From: GCA-020343675 sp964462945
GTDB taxonomy: Bacteria; Planctomycetota; Phycisphaerae; Sedimentisphaerales; Anaerobacaceae
Length of the DNA stretch: 18,651 nucleotides
Reading direction: 5' to 3'
Assembly (NCBI GenBank): GCA_964462945.1
Contig: CAYWZW010000091.1
Span: 1 to 18,651 of the forward strand
The position numbers were made by a program, and so were the translations under genes. The notes beneath the pieces were generated by a model. The model worked only from the letters and a program-made list of their open reading frames with translations, did not search any database and was not told the DNA's origin. Below, piece after piece: positions 6,412 through 14,547 of this stretch; position 1 is the stretch's first letter, and the number at the start of each line of letters is the position of its first letter.

Positions 6412-6747
6412 TTACGGCTTGGCGTAGAAGACGTTTTTGTCGGCGACGCGGGCCATGACGGCATAGGTCCCCGCCGGCAGCGTGCCGGGCTGCGTGAACG
6501 ATTCGGCCATGTTGACCGCCTGCATCTGCTGGCCGATCTCGCTCGGCACGGCCCCGGCGTCGTGGATCACCACGGCGACGACGTTATAGACGTTGTAGGA
6601 CGAGAGGCTCTTGACCTTCACGGCCCACGCGGCGGTTCGCGCGCCCGGCGAGGTGACAACGGCGATCTCCGCCGCCCCCTGCGAGCCTTCGCGGGAGAGC
6701 CGTTGCAGCATCTGTTGACTATCTACAATCTGTACGCCGTTACTCAT
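6412..6747 (-). CDS. Hypothetical phage structural-operon protein
   Basis: Small soluble protein of 111 aa, family not recognised. It is beta-rich in the middle (TAAWAVKVKSLSSYNVYNVVAVVIHD) and near the end (TYAVMARVADKN), with no signal peptide or membrane helix. The ATG at 6747 overlaps the TGA of the upstream hub-like gene as ATGA, so translation is coupled and this start is preferred over the longer in-frame option at 6789. Its position after a baseplate/hub-type gene suggests a tail-tip or appendage accessory protein, by context only. Confidence 0.7.
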   Translation of the reverse strand: MSNGVQIVDSQQMLQRLSREGSQGAAEIAVVTSPGARTAAWAVKVKSLSSYNVYNVVAVVIHDAGAVPSEIGQQMQAVNMAESFTQPGTLPAGTYAVMARVADKNVFYAKP

Positions 6748-8591
6748 AATTGATGGTTCCTCTGTCGAAGGATTTTCAGGTTCGTGCACTGCTTTTGGAA
6801 ATCCATCTGCGCCCGCACAATCCGGCTTGTGCTCCGGTTGTCACTGCGGCAGGCCAACAGGTCTCTGCTCTCCGGGCTGGTGCTCACGATGTCACCGACC
6901 TGGTAATCGAGCATCAGACTCGGCGTTTGGATATCGACCGTCTCGATGACTTCAGCCGAAGTCGCCGCCGTCCGGCGAACGAACTCATACAGTGCGTCGG
7001 AATCATCCACCTCGTCCGGCGTGCCGAGCGTCCCGTCCGTCGATCCGGCAAAGATACTCTGGTCGGAACGCTTTCGATACTTGAACTGGCGCGGCAGGGT
7101 CATCACGTGCTCGACAACGGGGGCCGTCGAATGAACGGGGCCATCGGCGAGCACGGCGGCCAGCCGCTCATCGCTGACGACCGAGGCGGTGATTCTGAAT
7201 CTCAACAAGCCCTGCAGGGCCGCGAACCAGGTGTCGGCGTCGAGCCGGTCGCTGCTGAGCCACACACCGCACTCATCGAGCAGGATATTGAAGGCGTGAA
7301 GGTACTGCAGCCAGTCGTGACCGGTGTCAGCGGTGCCGTACGCGACCTGGAGATAATAGCCTAACGAGCGGCCCAGCGCGTCGGTCGTCAGGGCCGGGTG
7401 GAAGCGTCTGCGGCGCGGGACGAAATTGCTGCTCCGGAAGATTTTCGAGAAGTCAAACGCATCGCCTCGATTGTACGGGGCGCCGCTGTACCGGCCCGCT
7501 TCGTTCAGGCACCATTTGCGATAGACGTCTTTGACCTGGTAAAAGTCGGGATTGGTCGAGGGCGAGAATTTGTCGTAGTCGGTATCTTCGAGGCCGGCGT
7601 CCCAGGCTTTGACCAGCTCGAAGGTGGCTTCATAAACTTTGAAGTCACCCTGGCCGATGTATTTATGCGTTACCGGCCAGAAGCTCTTCGTGCCGTGCAT
7701 CGCTGCGATATTCGTTTTTGAGATGCTGAGTTGCTGACCAGCTGGCTGACAATTCAACTCAACGACTCGGCCTGTGCCGGCTTTGTAGAACACAATCGCC
7801 TCTTCGGGCCCCGTCGGTGCGAGCCGCGGCACGAATCTGAACTCCAGGCCGATCCGTTCGCAGCAGTGGTAAAGGGCTTCGAGAAGATTGAGCCCTGTGA
7901 CATCGAGATCGCGAACGACCTGGTTCTCCGTCAGTGTCCTCAGTTGGGCGAACGTCGGTGTCTGCAACTGACCGGCCGGCACGTACTCGCACAGCAGATA
8001 ATCAATCGCTTCTGCACAGCTCCAGGGCCTGCCTTGCGAGGACTCGGCACAAAAGGCTGTATAGCTTCTGCCGTTGACTTCAATCGGGGTCGGTTCGGCG
8101 TTGCCTTTGCCGTCCGGGTTGAATATCGTGTCAAGCCCATCCAGGAAGACATTCGAGCCGTCTGCCCTGGCCAGCCGCTGGCCATAGACTGAAACGCGCT
8201 TTAGGTTCGTGCTGAAGTCTCCGGCGGCAATTTCCACCCGTTCGCCCTCGGGCGACAGCTTGGTCTCGATGCGTTCGACGTGGCCGTGAAAGATCGGGAA
8301 ACTGAACGCCGCGGCACCGGGCGGGACGCCGTTAAAATACTGCCGGATGCAAACGGCTTTGCCCATGCCAAATTCGCTCTCGATGTCTTGGGCGGGTGTG
8401 AAGTCACTGCCCGCGTATGCAGCGGGATTGTAAGCAAATCTGGCCCGGCTAAACTCCGGCCAGCCGCTGCGAACGAGCTCGATTAGCTCCAGAGCGGGGC
8501 ACGGCATCCCATCGACGAGAATTGAGACGGAGGCTGCCGGAAGCGCCAGTTGCGTCTGTTCCGATTGAAAGAAGTCGATTCTGTTGGACAT
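6744..8591 (-). CDS. Large phage tail/baseplate hub-like protein
   Basis: This 615-aa protein is the largest in the window. There is no membrane helix. The N-terminal ~110 residues are beta-rich and end in FPIFHGHVERIETKLSPEGE, the style of the first domain of phage tail-hub (gpD/gp27/gp44-like) proteins. The C-terminus (about 550-615) has a LDYQVGDIV segment and then a QMDFQKQCTNLKIL ending. This matches the final strand-turn pattern common in tail hub proteins, where the protein reports a reference frame and then ends with a DF..Q.T.L motif. The middle is large and family-specific. No lysozyme or peptidase motif is seen. It overlaps the following 111-aa gene as ATGA. The hub assignment is inference from layout; confidence that it is a real structural-operon gene is high. 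Confidence 0.7.
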   Translation of the reverse strand: MSNRIDFFQSEQTQLALPAASVSILVDGMPCPALELIELVRSGWPEFSRARFAYNPAAYAGSDFTPAQDIESEFGMGKAVCIRQYFNGVPPGAAAFSFPIFHGHVERIETKLSPEGERVEIAAGDFSTNLKRVSVYGQRLARADGSNVFLDGLDTIFNPDGKGNAEPTPIEVNGRSYTAFCAESSQGRPWSCAEAIDYLLCEYVPAGQLQTPTFAQLRTLTENQVVRDLDVTGLNLLEALYHCCERIGLEFRFVPRLAPTGPEEAIVFYKAGTGRVVELNCQPAGQQLSISKTNIAAMHGTKSFWPVTHKYIGQGDFKVYEATFELVKAWDAGLEDTDYDKFSPSTNPDFYQVKDVYRKWCLNEAGRYSGAPYNRGDAFDFSKIFRSSNFVPRRRRFHPALTTDALGRSLGYYLQVAYGTADTGHDWLQYLHAFNILLDECGVWLSSDRLDADTWFAALQGLLRFRITASVVSDERLAAVLADGPVHSTAPVVEHVMTLPRQFKYRKRSDQSIFAGSTDGTLGTPDEVDDSDALYEFVRRTAATSAEVIETVDIQTPSLMLDYQVGDIVSTSPESRDLLACRSDNRSTSRIVRAQMDFQKQCTNLKILRQRNHQL

Positions 8592-8620
8592 GATTCGTGT
8601 CTCGTTTCCAAATCAATGTA

Positions 8621-10138
8621 TTAGACCGTTTGAGCTTGCAGGATGTCGATTGCATTGGGGCTGGCGCCGCCGACGTCGATCGCCAGCCGGGCCGAGGAGC
8701 TATCCTGAACGCCGCCGGCATCTTCGGCCCTGATGGCAAACCGGTATCGGCCCGCCTGGAGCGAGGCGCTTTGGAAGCTGTAGAACTTTTGTCCTTGATA
8801 ACCGATTGCGGCCAGCGGCGTTTCGTAGTCGATCTGTCCGGTTCCGCCGTCATAATAAATCTTGAAGCACACCGGCTGAGATTGTTGTTCGAGCGGGCAG
8901 TAGAGCCAGACGAGCCGGACCTTATTGCCGCCCGCCTGTTCGGCTCTTGCAGCGAAAATTTTATTCGGCTGCGGCTCGGCCGGGTCGCCATCTGCATCGA
9001 GTGAAACCTTTGCCGCGGCGGCTAACGTGAATTCCTGATAGCCGCAGTTGTTGAATCGGCGAAGAACATAGACGTACGTCGTGCCGGCCTCATGCAGCAC
9101 GTAGCCGGGGGGTGAGATAACGGACGCATTTTGCTCGGCGACAGTGAGCACGTTCGTAAAGTCTATTTGCTCTATGCCGGGTCCGCGGTAGAGCGCCGCG
9201 CAGCCGGTGACGCGAACCCAGAACCAGCCCAGGCTCAAGGTTGTGCCCAGCTTAAAGGCGTTTGCGGACATTCCATTGAAGAGTGCATCGCGGAGCCAGC
9301 CCGTTTCCATTTCCGGCGAGCCGCCGATTGATTCCAACACCGCCGATGCCGCCGATTGTGCGGCGGCGGAGCCGGCCAGCGAAACTCCGGCGGCGGGGAC
9401 ATGCAGTGACTCGCGGCTGATCGGCCTTTCAAAGAACGCAAACGGCTCCCGAGAGAGCCATTGGACCTCCCCGCTGCGGAGCGCACGGTTGTAAACAAAC
9501 ACGTATTCTATTCTGCCGCTCCAGCAGTAGTAGTAGCTGCCGGCCTCGTAGGTCCCGCCGATGCCCACGGGCTGCGCGTCGTTGACAAAGCTCAGGCTGC
9601 CGGTGCTGGCCGATTCGAGTGCCTCCTGCACGCCGTTGACGTAGAGCCTGCCGTCTCCTGCCCGCCAGGTGCCTGCAACGTGCACCCATTCGCTGCCGTT
9701 GGTTGCGTGTGAAGAAGTGGAGATGATAGAGCAATCCGTTCCATCGGTATTGACCTGCCATTTGAACTTTCCGCCCGCATATCCGCAGAGTGCACATGGC
9801 CGGATAAATGCGCTGCGGGCGAAGATCGTGTTGGTCTGATTGGCACCGTGGTTGACCAGCGCCACGACGCTGACTTCATTTGTGAGGTCCCAGCCGAGTT
9901 TGTGCGTTCCGCAGTTTATATACCGCTCGGCGCCGAACTCTATGGCCGAGCCGTGTTTGCCGGGCTGCCAGAGGGGTGCGGCCGTGCTGTACTGGAAGCT
10001 TCCGGTCTTCCGGCGAAGTCCGTAGTCCGCCGCCCTTTCGCCGGCCCCCTCATTCAGCAGCCAGCATCCGGCCAGGCCCCTCGCCAGCGGATGGCTCCAA
10101 TCGACCTGTAATCCTCTGAACGGTTTAAGGCGTGGCAT
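8621..10138 (-). CDS. LamG-domain tail fibre/adhesin-like protein
   Basis: This 505-aa protein starts with RGLQVDWSHPLARGLAGCWLLNEG, characteristic of phage proteins carrying a concanavalin-A-like (Laminin_G_3) domain. That domain spans about residues 20-230 and ends in the typical VQWLSREPFAFFE. A linker follows. Residues about 260-370 form a second beta-rich unit, and about 390-495 a fibronectin-III-like domain. The last domain contains YYDGGTGQIDYETPL, which closely parallels YFDNGTGQIDYNNPL in the protein at 12635-13420. LamG domains bind carbohydrate, so a host-surface-binding role is likely. Its start lies 14 bp inside the upstream gene (10125-10460), with GGAG 9 bases before the ATG. 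Confidence 0.8.
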   Translation of the reverse strand: MPRLKPFRGLQVDWSHPLARGLAGCWLLNEGAGERAADYGLRRKTGSFQYSTAAPLWQPGKHGSAIEFGAERYINCGTHKLGWDLTNEVSVVALVNHGANQTNTIFARSAFIRPCALCGYAGGKFKWQVNTDGTDCSIISTSSHATNGSEWVHVAGTWRAGDGRLYVNGVQEALESASTGSLSFVNDAQPVGIGGTYEAGSYYYCWSGRIEYVFVYNRALRSGEVQWLSREPFAFFERPISRESLHVPAAGVSLAGSAAAQSAASAVLESIGGSPEMETGWLRDALFNGMSANAFKLGTTLSLGWFWVRVTGCAALYRGPGIEQIDFTNVLTVAEQNASVISPPGYVLHEAGTTYVYVLRRFNNCGYQEFTLAAAAKVSLDADGDPAEPQPNKIFAARAEQAGGNKVRLVWLYCPLEQQSQPVCFKIYYDGGTGQIDYETPLAAIGYQGQKFYSFQSASLQAGRYRFAIRAEDAGGVQDSSSARLAIDVGGASPNAIDILQAQTV

Positions 10139-10460
10139 TCAGCGTCACTCCGTAGAGCTTGTACACGAAGTTGTATCTTTCGTTATACTCCGCCCGGGCG
10201 TCTTGCCAATCGGCTTTAAGGGCATTGGCTATCTCGGCCTGTGCCTGCCCGGCGAGGACCACGATGGTTCGTGATACTTCGATCAGTGAGCCGGCGGCCA
10301 AGGCGTCGATCTCGGCCTGCTGCAAGCTTGCGGCGATCGCGCTTTCCGGCGTCGGTGCAATCCCGCTGACCGGCGCGTCGATGGGAATATGATAGAACAA
10401 TTGGGCCTTCCCCTTGCCCGACGCCGTTTGATTAATCTTTCCAATGTGAATGTCGGCCAT
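10125..10460 (-). CDS. Hypothetical small phage-operon protein
   Basis: Protein of 111 aa. The N-terminus (MADIHIGKINQTASGKGKAQLFYHIPIDAP) looks beta-stranded; the centre and C-terminal half are helical (ESAIAASLQQAEIDALAAGSLIEVSRTI, ADWQDARAEYNERYNFVY). I do not recognise a named family, but short proteins of this style are frequent beside tail-fibre genes. The ATG at 10460 is chosen over an upstream in-frame start because GGAGG lies 6 bases before it. It overlaps the LamG gene by 14 bp, so the two are probably translated together. Confidence 0.75.
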   Translation of the reverse strand: MADIHIGKINQTASGKGKAQLFYHIPIDAPVSGIAPTPESAIAASLQQAEIDALAAGSLIEVSRTIVVLAGQAQAEIANALKADWQDARAEYNERYNFVYKLYGVTLNATP

Positions 10461-10470
10461 GTTCGCCTCC

Positions 10471-10863
10471 TTAGACGGATTGATGGTTCCAGCACTGGAC
10501 GTACGCCCTGACATCGTGGCTGTTTGTTGAGCCTGTTTGCTGCACGCCGATCCGGAAATGAGCCAGGTCCCGAACGATGAAGCTCAACTGCTGCGGATCG
10601 ACGCCCTTGTCGCCCTGCATCTCCCAGACCGGCGTATCGTCATAGTTGGAGCCGTCCAGCGAGCCGTAGAGCTTGATCTTGACCTCGTCGGTGGGCGTGG
10701 CGTCGTAGTTGATCTCGACGGTGACGTGAGCGCCCTCATGTCCATTCGTCTCCATATCGACATCGGACGAATAGGACTCCGTCGTCCCCGAAAGCGTGAC
10801 GTAGCCGTCGCTTGTCCCGATAATCTGGCTCTGCGAGGCCCAGTTTTTCTTTATCGTTGCCAT
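10471..10863 (-). CDS. Hypothetical beta-sandwich phage structural protein
   Basis: Protein of 130 aa, family not recognised. It is rich in alternating hydrophobic strands (HVTVEINYDATP, VKIKLYGSLDG, LSFIVRDLAHFRIGVQQTG) and has no helix-rich region, signal peptide or membrane segment, giving the look of a single jelly-roll or beta-sandwich such as a decoration or fibre-tip protein. AGGAG 7 bases upstream supports the ATG at 10863; a TTG start five codons earlier is less likely. It sits 10 bp ahead of the next gene in the operon. Confidence 0.75.
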   Translation of the reverse strand: MATIKKNWASQSQIIGTSDGYVTLSGTTESYSSDVDMETNGHEGAHVTVEINYDATPTDEVKIKLYGSLDGSNYDDTPVWEMQGDKGVDPQQLSFIVRDLAHFRIGVQQTGSTNSHDVRAYVQCWNHQSV

Positions 10864-10888
10864 TCTAAACTCCTGCAATTGTGACGGG

Positions 10889-11284
10889 TTAATCCAAGCT
10901 TATGTCCAGATCGCCTGCTTCAAATATAGCTGTGTTTGAGCTGCCGATGGCTTTGGGTTGATTCAATGCGCCGTGGGCCAGCATATTGCCGCCCGCGGCC
11001 GCATCGAACAAGGCGAAGTGAGTAATCGTCCCCCAGCTTCCGGTCGCGGCGGGAAACGTGATGTCATTGGCATTGTGCACAGCGCCGCCGGAGGCCGTGC
11101 TCCAGTCGGCGGGGGATGTTTGTGCACGTGCGTAGCCGTTGCCGCTCGGCTCAGCCAATCCCACAGCATCGTCGGTTGGCCCGGCGGTGGAAAGCGCCAC
11201 GTAAATGGCCGGCGGCGTGTAGCTGCCTTTTCCAAAGATGTGGTTCAGAATCTTGTTTTCCCAATAATCTGCAAAGCCGCCCAT
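10889..11284 (-). CDS. Phage tail fibre-like protein
   Basis: This 131-aa protein matches a widespread phage family that I recall as putative tail fibre proteins. Its hallmarks are an N-terminal FADYWENKILNHIFG helix, PPAIYVALSTAGPTDD, NGYARAQTSPADW, ITFPAATGSWGTITHFALFD and a closing FEAGDLDISLD. In that family these form a compact beta-rich unit that decorates the tail or fibre. GAGGAG 8 bases upstream fixes the ATG at 11284. It lies 25 bp before the next gene. Confidence 0.8.
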   Translation of the reverse strand: MGGFADYWENKILNHIFGKGSYTPPAIYVALSTAGPTDDAVGLAEPSGNGYARAQTSPADWSTASGGAVHNANDITFPAATGSWGTITHFALFDAAAGGNMLAHGALNQPKAIGSSNTAIFEAGDLDISLD

Positions 11285-11312
11285 CTCGCGTCTCCTCAAT
11301 CTTCAAGAGCTC

Positions 11313-11768
11313 TTAGCTCGGCGTCCGTGTGATCGTCGCGGCGGCGTCCGCCGGCGTCAGGACCAGGAGGACCGTCTGCCCGTCGTCGTCGTAGTATTTG
11401 ATCTCCCCGGTCGATTTGTTCTGGACGGCCTTGTTGGCCAGCAGTTTATCGGCGGTCACTCTGCCTGTCCCCGACCACACGATCTCGTTGCTTGCCACAA
11501 GGACGTCGCCGTTGGCGGGATTCGCTCCGGCCTGCCGGAATACTTGAACGGTGTATCTGCCGGCGGGGACATTGTCGTCAAAGCTGCCGACGTATCTGCT
11601 GCCGCTCTTGTCTGTGAGGCTGATGTCGTAATCGTCGGCCGTGCGACCGCCCGTCCCCCAGGCTTCAAAGACCTGTCCGGCCACGTACCAGACGTCTGCG
11701 GCAGCGTTGCGAACAACGGCGTACAACGTGTTGCCGGACGCGTAATCTGCATGGATTTCGTTTGCCAT
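11313..11768 (-). CDS. Hypothetical phage structural protein (Ig-like fold)
   Basis: This 151-aa protein starts MANEIHADYASGNTLYAVVRNAAADVWY. Residues 1-95 look like a single Ig- or transthyretin-like beta domain with a GSFDDNVPAGRYTVQVFRQAG strand pair. The C-terminal 40 residues (KAVQNKSTGEIKYYDDDGQTVLLVLTP) form another small beta unit found in tail-appendage proteins. Family name not recognised. GGAG 6 bases before the ATG supports the start. It belongs to the run of small appendage genes between the adaptor genes and the hub-like gene. Confidence 0.75.
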   Translation of the reverse strand: MANEIHADYASGNTLYAVVRNAAADVWYVAGQVFEAWGTGGRTADDYDISLTDKSGSRYVGSFDDNVPAGRYTVQVFRQAGANPANGDVLVASNEIVWSGTGRVTADKLLANKAVQNKSTGEIKYYDDDGQTVLLVLTPADAAATITRTPS

Positions 11769-11807
11769 ATCTGACTCCTCTACCCTCCGCTGCGTTGCGG
11801 ACGTATT

Positions 11808-12596
11808 TTACGCCTCTTGGGTCCAGGTTCCGTTCTTGGCGATGGTCGCCCAATCGCCGTTGGCATCGGCGATGAGGGCCAGGCACGCCCCAATCGCGTT
11901 TGCGGATTTGTATTTGTCGGGCGTCTGGCCGCTGTCGTCTCGGATTGCCGCCGTGCCGGGATCGACGCGTAGCTGCTGAGCGGCCTGGACGGCAAAGCTG
12001 AATACCGTCCCTGCCGGCGCCGAGGCGGGCAGGGTCAGTGTCACCGTCGCGGCGGCGCCGAGGTTGCTGTGAACGCTGCCGGATTCCGCGGCCGTCAGTG
12101 TGTCATCGGCCGTGTGCGCCTCGATGGTTTTTTTCAGCCCTCCGGCCCCGTAGGGCACGGCGACGTTGTGCCCGGCTCGGCAGTCGGTGACCGACTCGAT
12201 GTCCCCGCCGGAGGTACAGACCTGGGCCAGCCGGATGTGAGGCGTCGTGGCCATGTTCGGGAAGCCGGTGTATTCGTTGGTGACAAGGCTGCCGGACGAA
12301 TTCAGATAGATGTAGATGTTGGGCTTGTCATCGGCCAACGTATTGCCGGACGAGCCTGCGTAGCTGACGAGCTCCGTGCCGAGCCAGAACTTGCCCGGCT
12401 TGACGCCCACGTCCAGCCCGCCTTCGTCATAGACTCTCAGGTCGTTGGCCCGCTGCGCCGCTAACAGCAGCCGATACAGCAGTTTTCGAAAGTGCAGATA
12501 ATACGGCGCCGTGCCGGTCGGGATATATTCGACGCCGGTCTGATTGTCGGATTGTATGTTGAGCAGCTCGTTGTCGGTTGGATACGTTTCAGCCAT
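11808..12596 (-). CDS. Tail fibre/spike-like protein
   Basis: Protein of 262 aa. The N-terminal ~150 residues contain a helical region (LHFRKLLYRLLLAAQRANDLRVY) and a beta part that ends in RLAQVCTSGGDIESVTDCRAG, typical of tail-attached fibre modules. Residues ~170-262 form a beta-rich C-terminal domain with TVTLTLPASAPAGTVFSF, LRVDPGTAAI and a GDWATIAKNGTWTQ ending. That is the general pattern of phage tail-spike or fibre C-terminal units. AAAGGAG 6 bases before the ATG is a strong ribosome-binding site. It is one of at least five probable appendage proteins in a row. Confidence 0.75.
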   Translation of the reverse strand: MAETYPTDNELLNIQSDNQTGVEYIPTGTAPYYLHFRKLLYRLLLAAQRANDLRVYDEGGLDVGVKPGKFWLGTELVSYAGSSGNTLADDKPNIYIYLNSSGSLVTNEYTGFPNMATTPHIRLAQVCTSGGDIESVTDCRAGHNVAVPYGAGGLKKTIEAHTADDTLTAAESGSVHSNLGAAATVTLTLPASAPAGTVFSFAVQAAQQLRVDPGTAAIRDDSGQTPDKYKSANAIGACLALIADANGDWATIAKNGTWTQEA

Positions 12597-12624
12597 GATA
12601 ATCTCCTTTGGTCAATCAGTATTT

Positions 12625-12646
12625 AGCCCCAGTTTTACTGGGGGCT
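12625..12646 (-). repeat. Hairpin over the stop codon of the FN3-like gene
   Basis: The arms AGCCCCAGT (12625-12633) and ACTGGGGGCT (12637-12646) pair with a 3-base loop and one bulged G. They cover the TAA stop of the gene ending at 12635. There is no T run on the minus strand, so it is more likely an RNA processing or stability hairpin than a terminator. Confidence 0.4.
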
Positions 12647-13420
12647 CCTTACAGCCAGAACCAATTGATTCGTCTGCTTGTCAAACGAGATGATAGTCAG
12701 CCCCTCAGCCGGTCTTGCCGCCGGCGTCACCGTGACGGGCCCGGTCTCGCCGGCGCTGCTTTGGCTGCCTGATGTGTCCGTGACTTTGACGCCGAATCTG
12801 TATGTGCCGCCGGGCAGCGGCGGGCTGGTCCACTGGATCGTATCGGCGTCGAGGCCGAACTGGCCGTGTCCGAAGCTGCCCTTTGCGAACCCCACCGCCG
12901 CCGCCGAGTCATAGCCGAAGTCCCCGAGACCGAACCCGGCCATGGCGAAGCCGGCCTTATCCTGCCAGGCCGGCCAAATCCGGATCGGCCAGGCCGTCAG
13001 CGGATTGTTGTAATCGATCTGACCCGTGCCGTTGTCGAAGTAGATGTTCGCTGTTGCACCGAGCGGCAGATTTTGACCGCGCAGCAGAGTGATTTTAACC
13101 CGTCCGCTGTCAGCCGGTGGATTGACAAGCTCGCTGCTGAAGTCGATGTGTGCGTCTTCGGCCTCGACGGCAAAGACCTCGATCCGAACCGGCGACTCTA
13201 AAGACGTTGGTACCGGGACGGTCAACTGTCTTTGCTGACTGTCCGGCGTTGTCCCTGCATATCGGCCGTTGACATAAACCTGGTGGAACTTGTCAGTCCA
13301 TGTCGATTGCCACTGTACCAATGCGGCTCGCGGAGCTTCGACGTACCGGCCGTCCGCCCGGATGCCCGCGGGCAATCCAAATGCTCTGACCGAATTTATG
13401 CCGCTGCTGATAAGTGACAT
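12635..13420 (-). CDS. FN3-like tail appendage protein with Gly-Phe insert
   Basis: Protein of about 261 aa. The first ~60 residues include VQWQSTWTDKFHQVYVNGRYAGT, a small domain that presents a surface loop. About 65-125 form another beta unit. The C-terminal domain carries YFDNGTGQIDYNNPL followed by TYRFGVKVTDTSGSQSSAGET, matching the last domain of the LamG protein. Between those strands is a glycine/phenylalanine-rich insert of about 45 residues with two unequal copies of a GFGLGDFGYD / GSFGHGQFGLD unit. The start is uncertain. ATG at 13420 has GGGA directly before it and AAGGA 11 bases upstream; a TTG at 13486 would overlap the previous stop (TTGA) but lacks a ribosome-binding site. 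Confidence 0.72.
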   Translation of the reverse strand: MSLISSGINSVRAFGLPAGIRADGRYVEAPRAALVQWQSTWTDKFHQVYVNGRYAGTTPDSQQRQLTVPVPTSLESPVRIEVFAVEAEDAHIDFSSELVNPPADSGRVKITLLRGQNLPLGATANIYFDNGTGQIDYNNPLTAWPIRIWPAWQDKAGFAMAGFGLGDFGYDSAAAVGFAKGSFGHGQFGLDADTIQWTSPPLPGGTYRFGVKVTDTSGSQSSAGETGPVTVTPAARPAEGLTIISFDKQTNQLVLAVRSPQ

Positions 13421-13482
13421 TCCCGTTTGTGTCCTTCTCCATGACCCCCAGTTAAAACCGGAGGCTAAAATGAAGGATGTGG

Positions 13483-13851
13483 TCAAGCTAACTGTGTATA
13501 GACGATTTCGTAATCGACACCGATGCCGGCGCCGTCGGCGCGTTCGTTACTGACCTTGAAGGAATCCATGCGGAGGTTGGCGAATTCTCGCCCGTCGGCG
13601 GCAACCAGCGTGTGCGTATCGCCGTCCATGCGGGCCGATAGCTCGCTGATCCTGTCGTCCAGTTGCGTTCGGCTTTTTGCTCGCAGGGTCCCCGTCTGTT
13701 TTATCTTTCTGCCGCGTTGTCCCAGGTCGATGCTGAGCACGCCGTCCAGTCCGGGCACGGCTCTTTCGACCGAATCCCGGCTGAAACTGCCGGCCTCGAT
13801 CTCCAACTGCTGCTCGTCAAATAGCGCTTGTCCGTCTAAAGTGACTTTCAT
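13483..13851 (-). CDS. Putative phage tail component
   Basis: This 122-aa protein begins MKVTLDGQALFDEQQLEIE. A centre DLGQRGRKIKQTGTLRAKSRTQLDDRI and a DGDTHTLVAADGREFANLRMDSF region follow, and the protein ends DYEIVYTQLA. The pattern of a small beta barrel with one helix, ending in a YTQL motif, is like tail-completion or distal-tail proteins in phage operons, but no exact family is claimed. Its ribosome-binding site is weak (GAGAG/GAAAGC). It is the second gene after the capsid gene, where head-tail joining or tail proteins are usually found. No tape-measure gene follows it. Confidence 0.68.
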   Translation of the reverse strand: MKVTLDGQALFDEQQLEIEAGSFSRDSVERAVPGLDGVLSIDLGQRGRKIKQTGTLRAKSRTQLDDRISELSARMDGDTHTLVAADGREFANLRMDSFKVSNERADGAGIGVDYEIVYTQLA

Positions 13852-13869
13852 CTGCTTTCTCTCGGCAAA

Positions 13870-14526
13870 CTAATCCCGCACTAACCTTCCGGCGGCCCCG
13901 ACCTTGGTGACATCCGCCACTCCATCCGAGCCGGCGTCGATGCTGAGCCGGCACCGGCCCCTCGCCGCGGCAAAAAACCTCTGATAATGCAGGCTCTTCT
14001 TCCAGTAATTCTCATCTTTGGCTTTGCCGGCCAACATCGCGTACACAACCGAGATGACGGCAAAGACCGACGCCTGCCGGAGCACGCTCGCGTCCAGCAC
14101 GTCCTCCACGTCGATGTCCGACGCCGGATTGCCCGGGCTGATGCCGAAATACTCGGTCAACTGGAAGCCCACCTCGTTCGCCTGCGGTCCGAACGTGCTG
14201 ATGCGATAGGATATATCCGTTGCTGCCGGCGGCGCGACGGCGGGGGCCTGCCCATCCGGCCTGATCACGGAAACGGTGAGCTGTGTCGCCGAATCGACCG
14301 AGACGATTTCATACGCACCATCCAACGAGCCGTCCGCGGACCGCAGATACGCAACTCCGCCTGCCGAGACCTGGGCGGCGGCAAAGTCCGCCCCGCTCGC
14401 CGTGAATGTCGTGCCGCTCAGCGTCCCGCCCGTTCCCGCCGCGAGCACCTGCCACGGCAGATGCAGCTCGCCGAACAGGATCGGCTCGTATTTCAAAATG
14501 TCCACATCGCTTGAGAAACTGACCAT
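13870..14526 (-). CDS. Putative head-tail adaptor/connector protein
   Basis: Protein of about 218 aa. Residues 1-110 are beta-rich with a low-complexity TGGTLSGTTFTASGADF stretch, resembling an inserted beta domain. Residues 120-190 are helical (EVGFQLTEYFGI, EDVLDASVLRQASVFAVISVVYAMLA, DENYWKKSLHYQRFFAAARGRC), in the manner of small head-tail adaptors that follow the capsid gene. AAGGAG lies 9 bases before the ATG at 14526 and directly against the ATG at 14535, so the former is chosen. The stretch back to the capsid gene holds two hairpins that may separate capsid mRNA from the rest. Confidence 0.65.
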   Translation of the reverse strand: MVSFSSDVDILKYEPILFGELHLPWQVLAAGTGGTLSGTTFTASGADFAAAQVSAGGVAYLRSADGSLDGAYEIVSVDSATQLTVSVIRPDGQAPAVAPPAATDISYRISTFGPQANEVGFQLTEYFGISPGNPASDIDVEDVLDASVLRQASVFAVISVVYAMLAGKAKDENYWKKSLHYQRFFAAARGRCRLSIDAGSDGVADVTKVGAAGRLVRD

Positions 14527-14547
14527 TTCGTTCATCTCCTTGTGAAG

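Noticed and set aside
7731..8192. Plus-strand 153-codon frame opposite the hub-like gene (and similar long frames at 6750-7364, 13987-14514 and 16776-17336)
   Set aside because: Antisense shadows caused by high GC. The minus-strand genes there have family matches, ribosome-binding sites and operon spacing.
12625..12646. Hairpin considered as a transcription terminator within the operon
   Set aside because: On the minus strand it is followed by AAATA rather than a T run, and the next gene starts within 30 bases with a strong ribosome-binding site.
6744..13420. Diversity-generating retroelement in the tail appendage region
   Set aside because: No reverse transcriptase gene and no template/variable repeat pair seen in the window.
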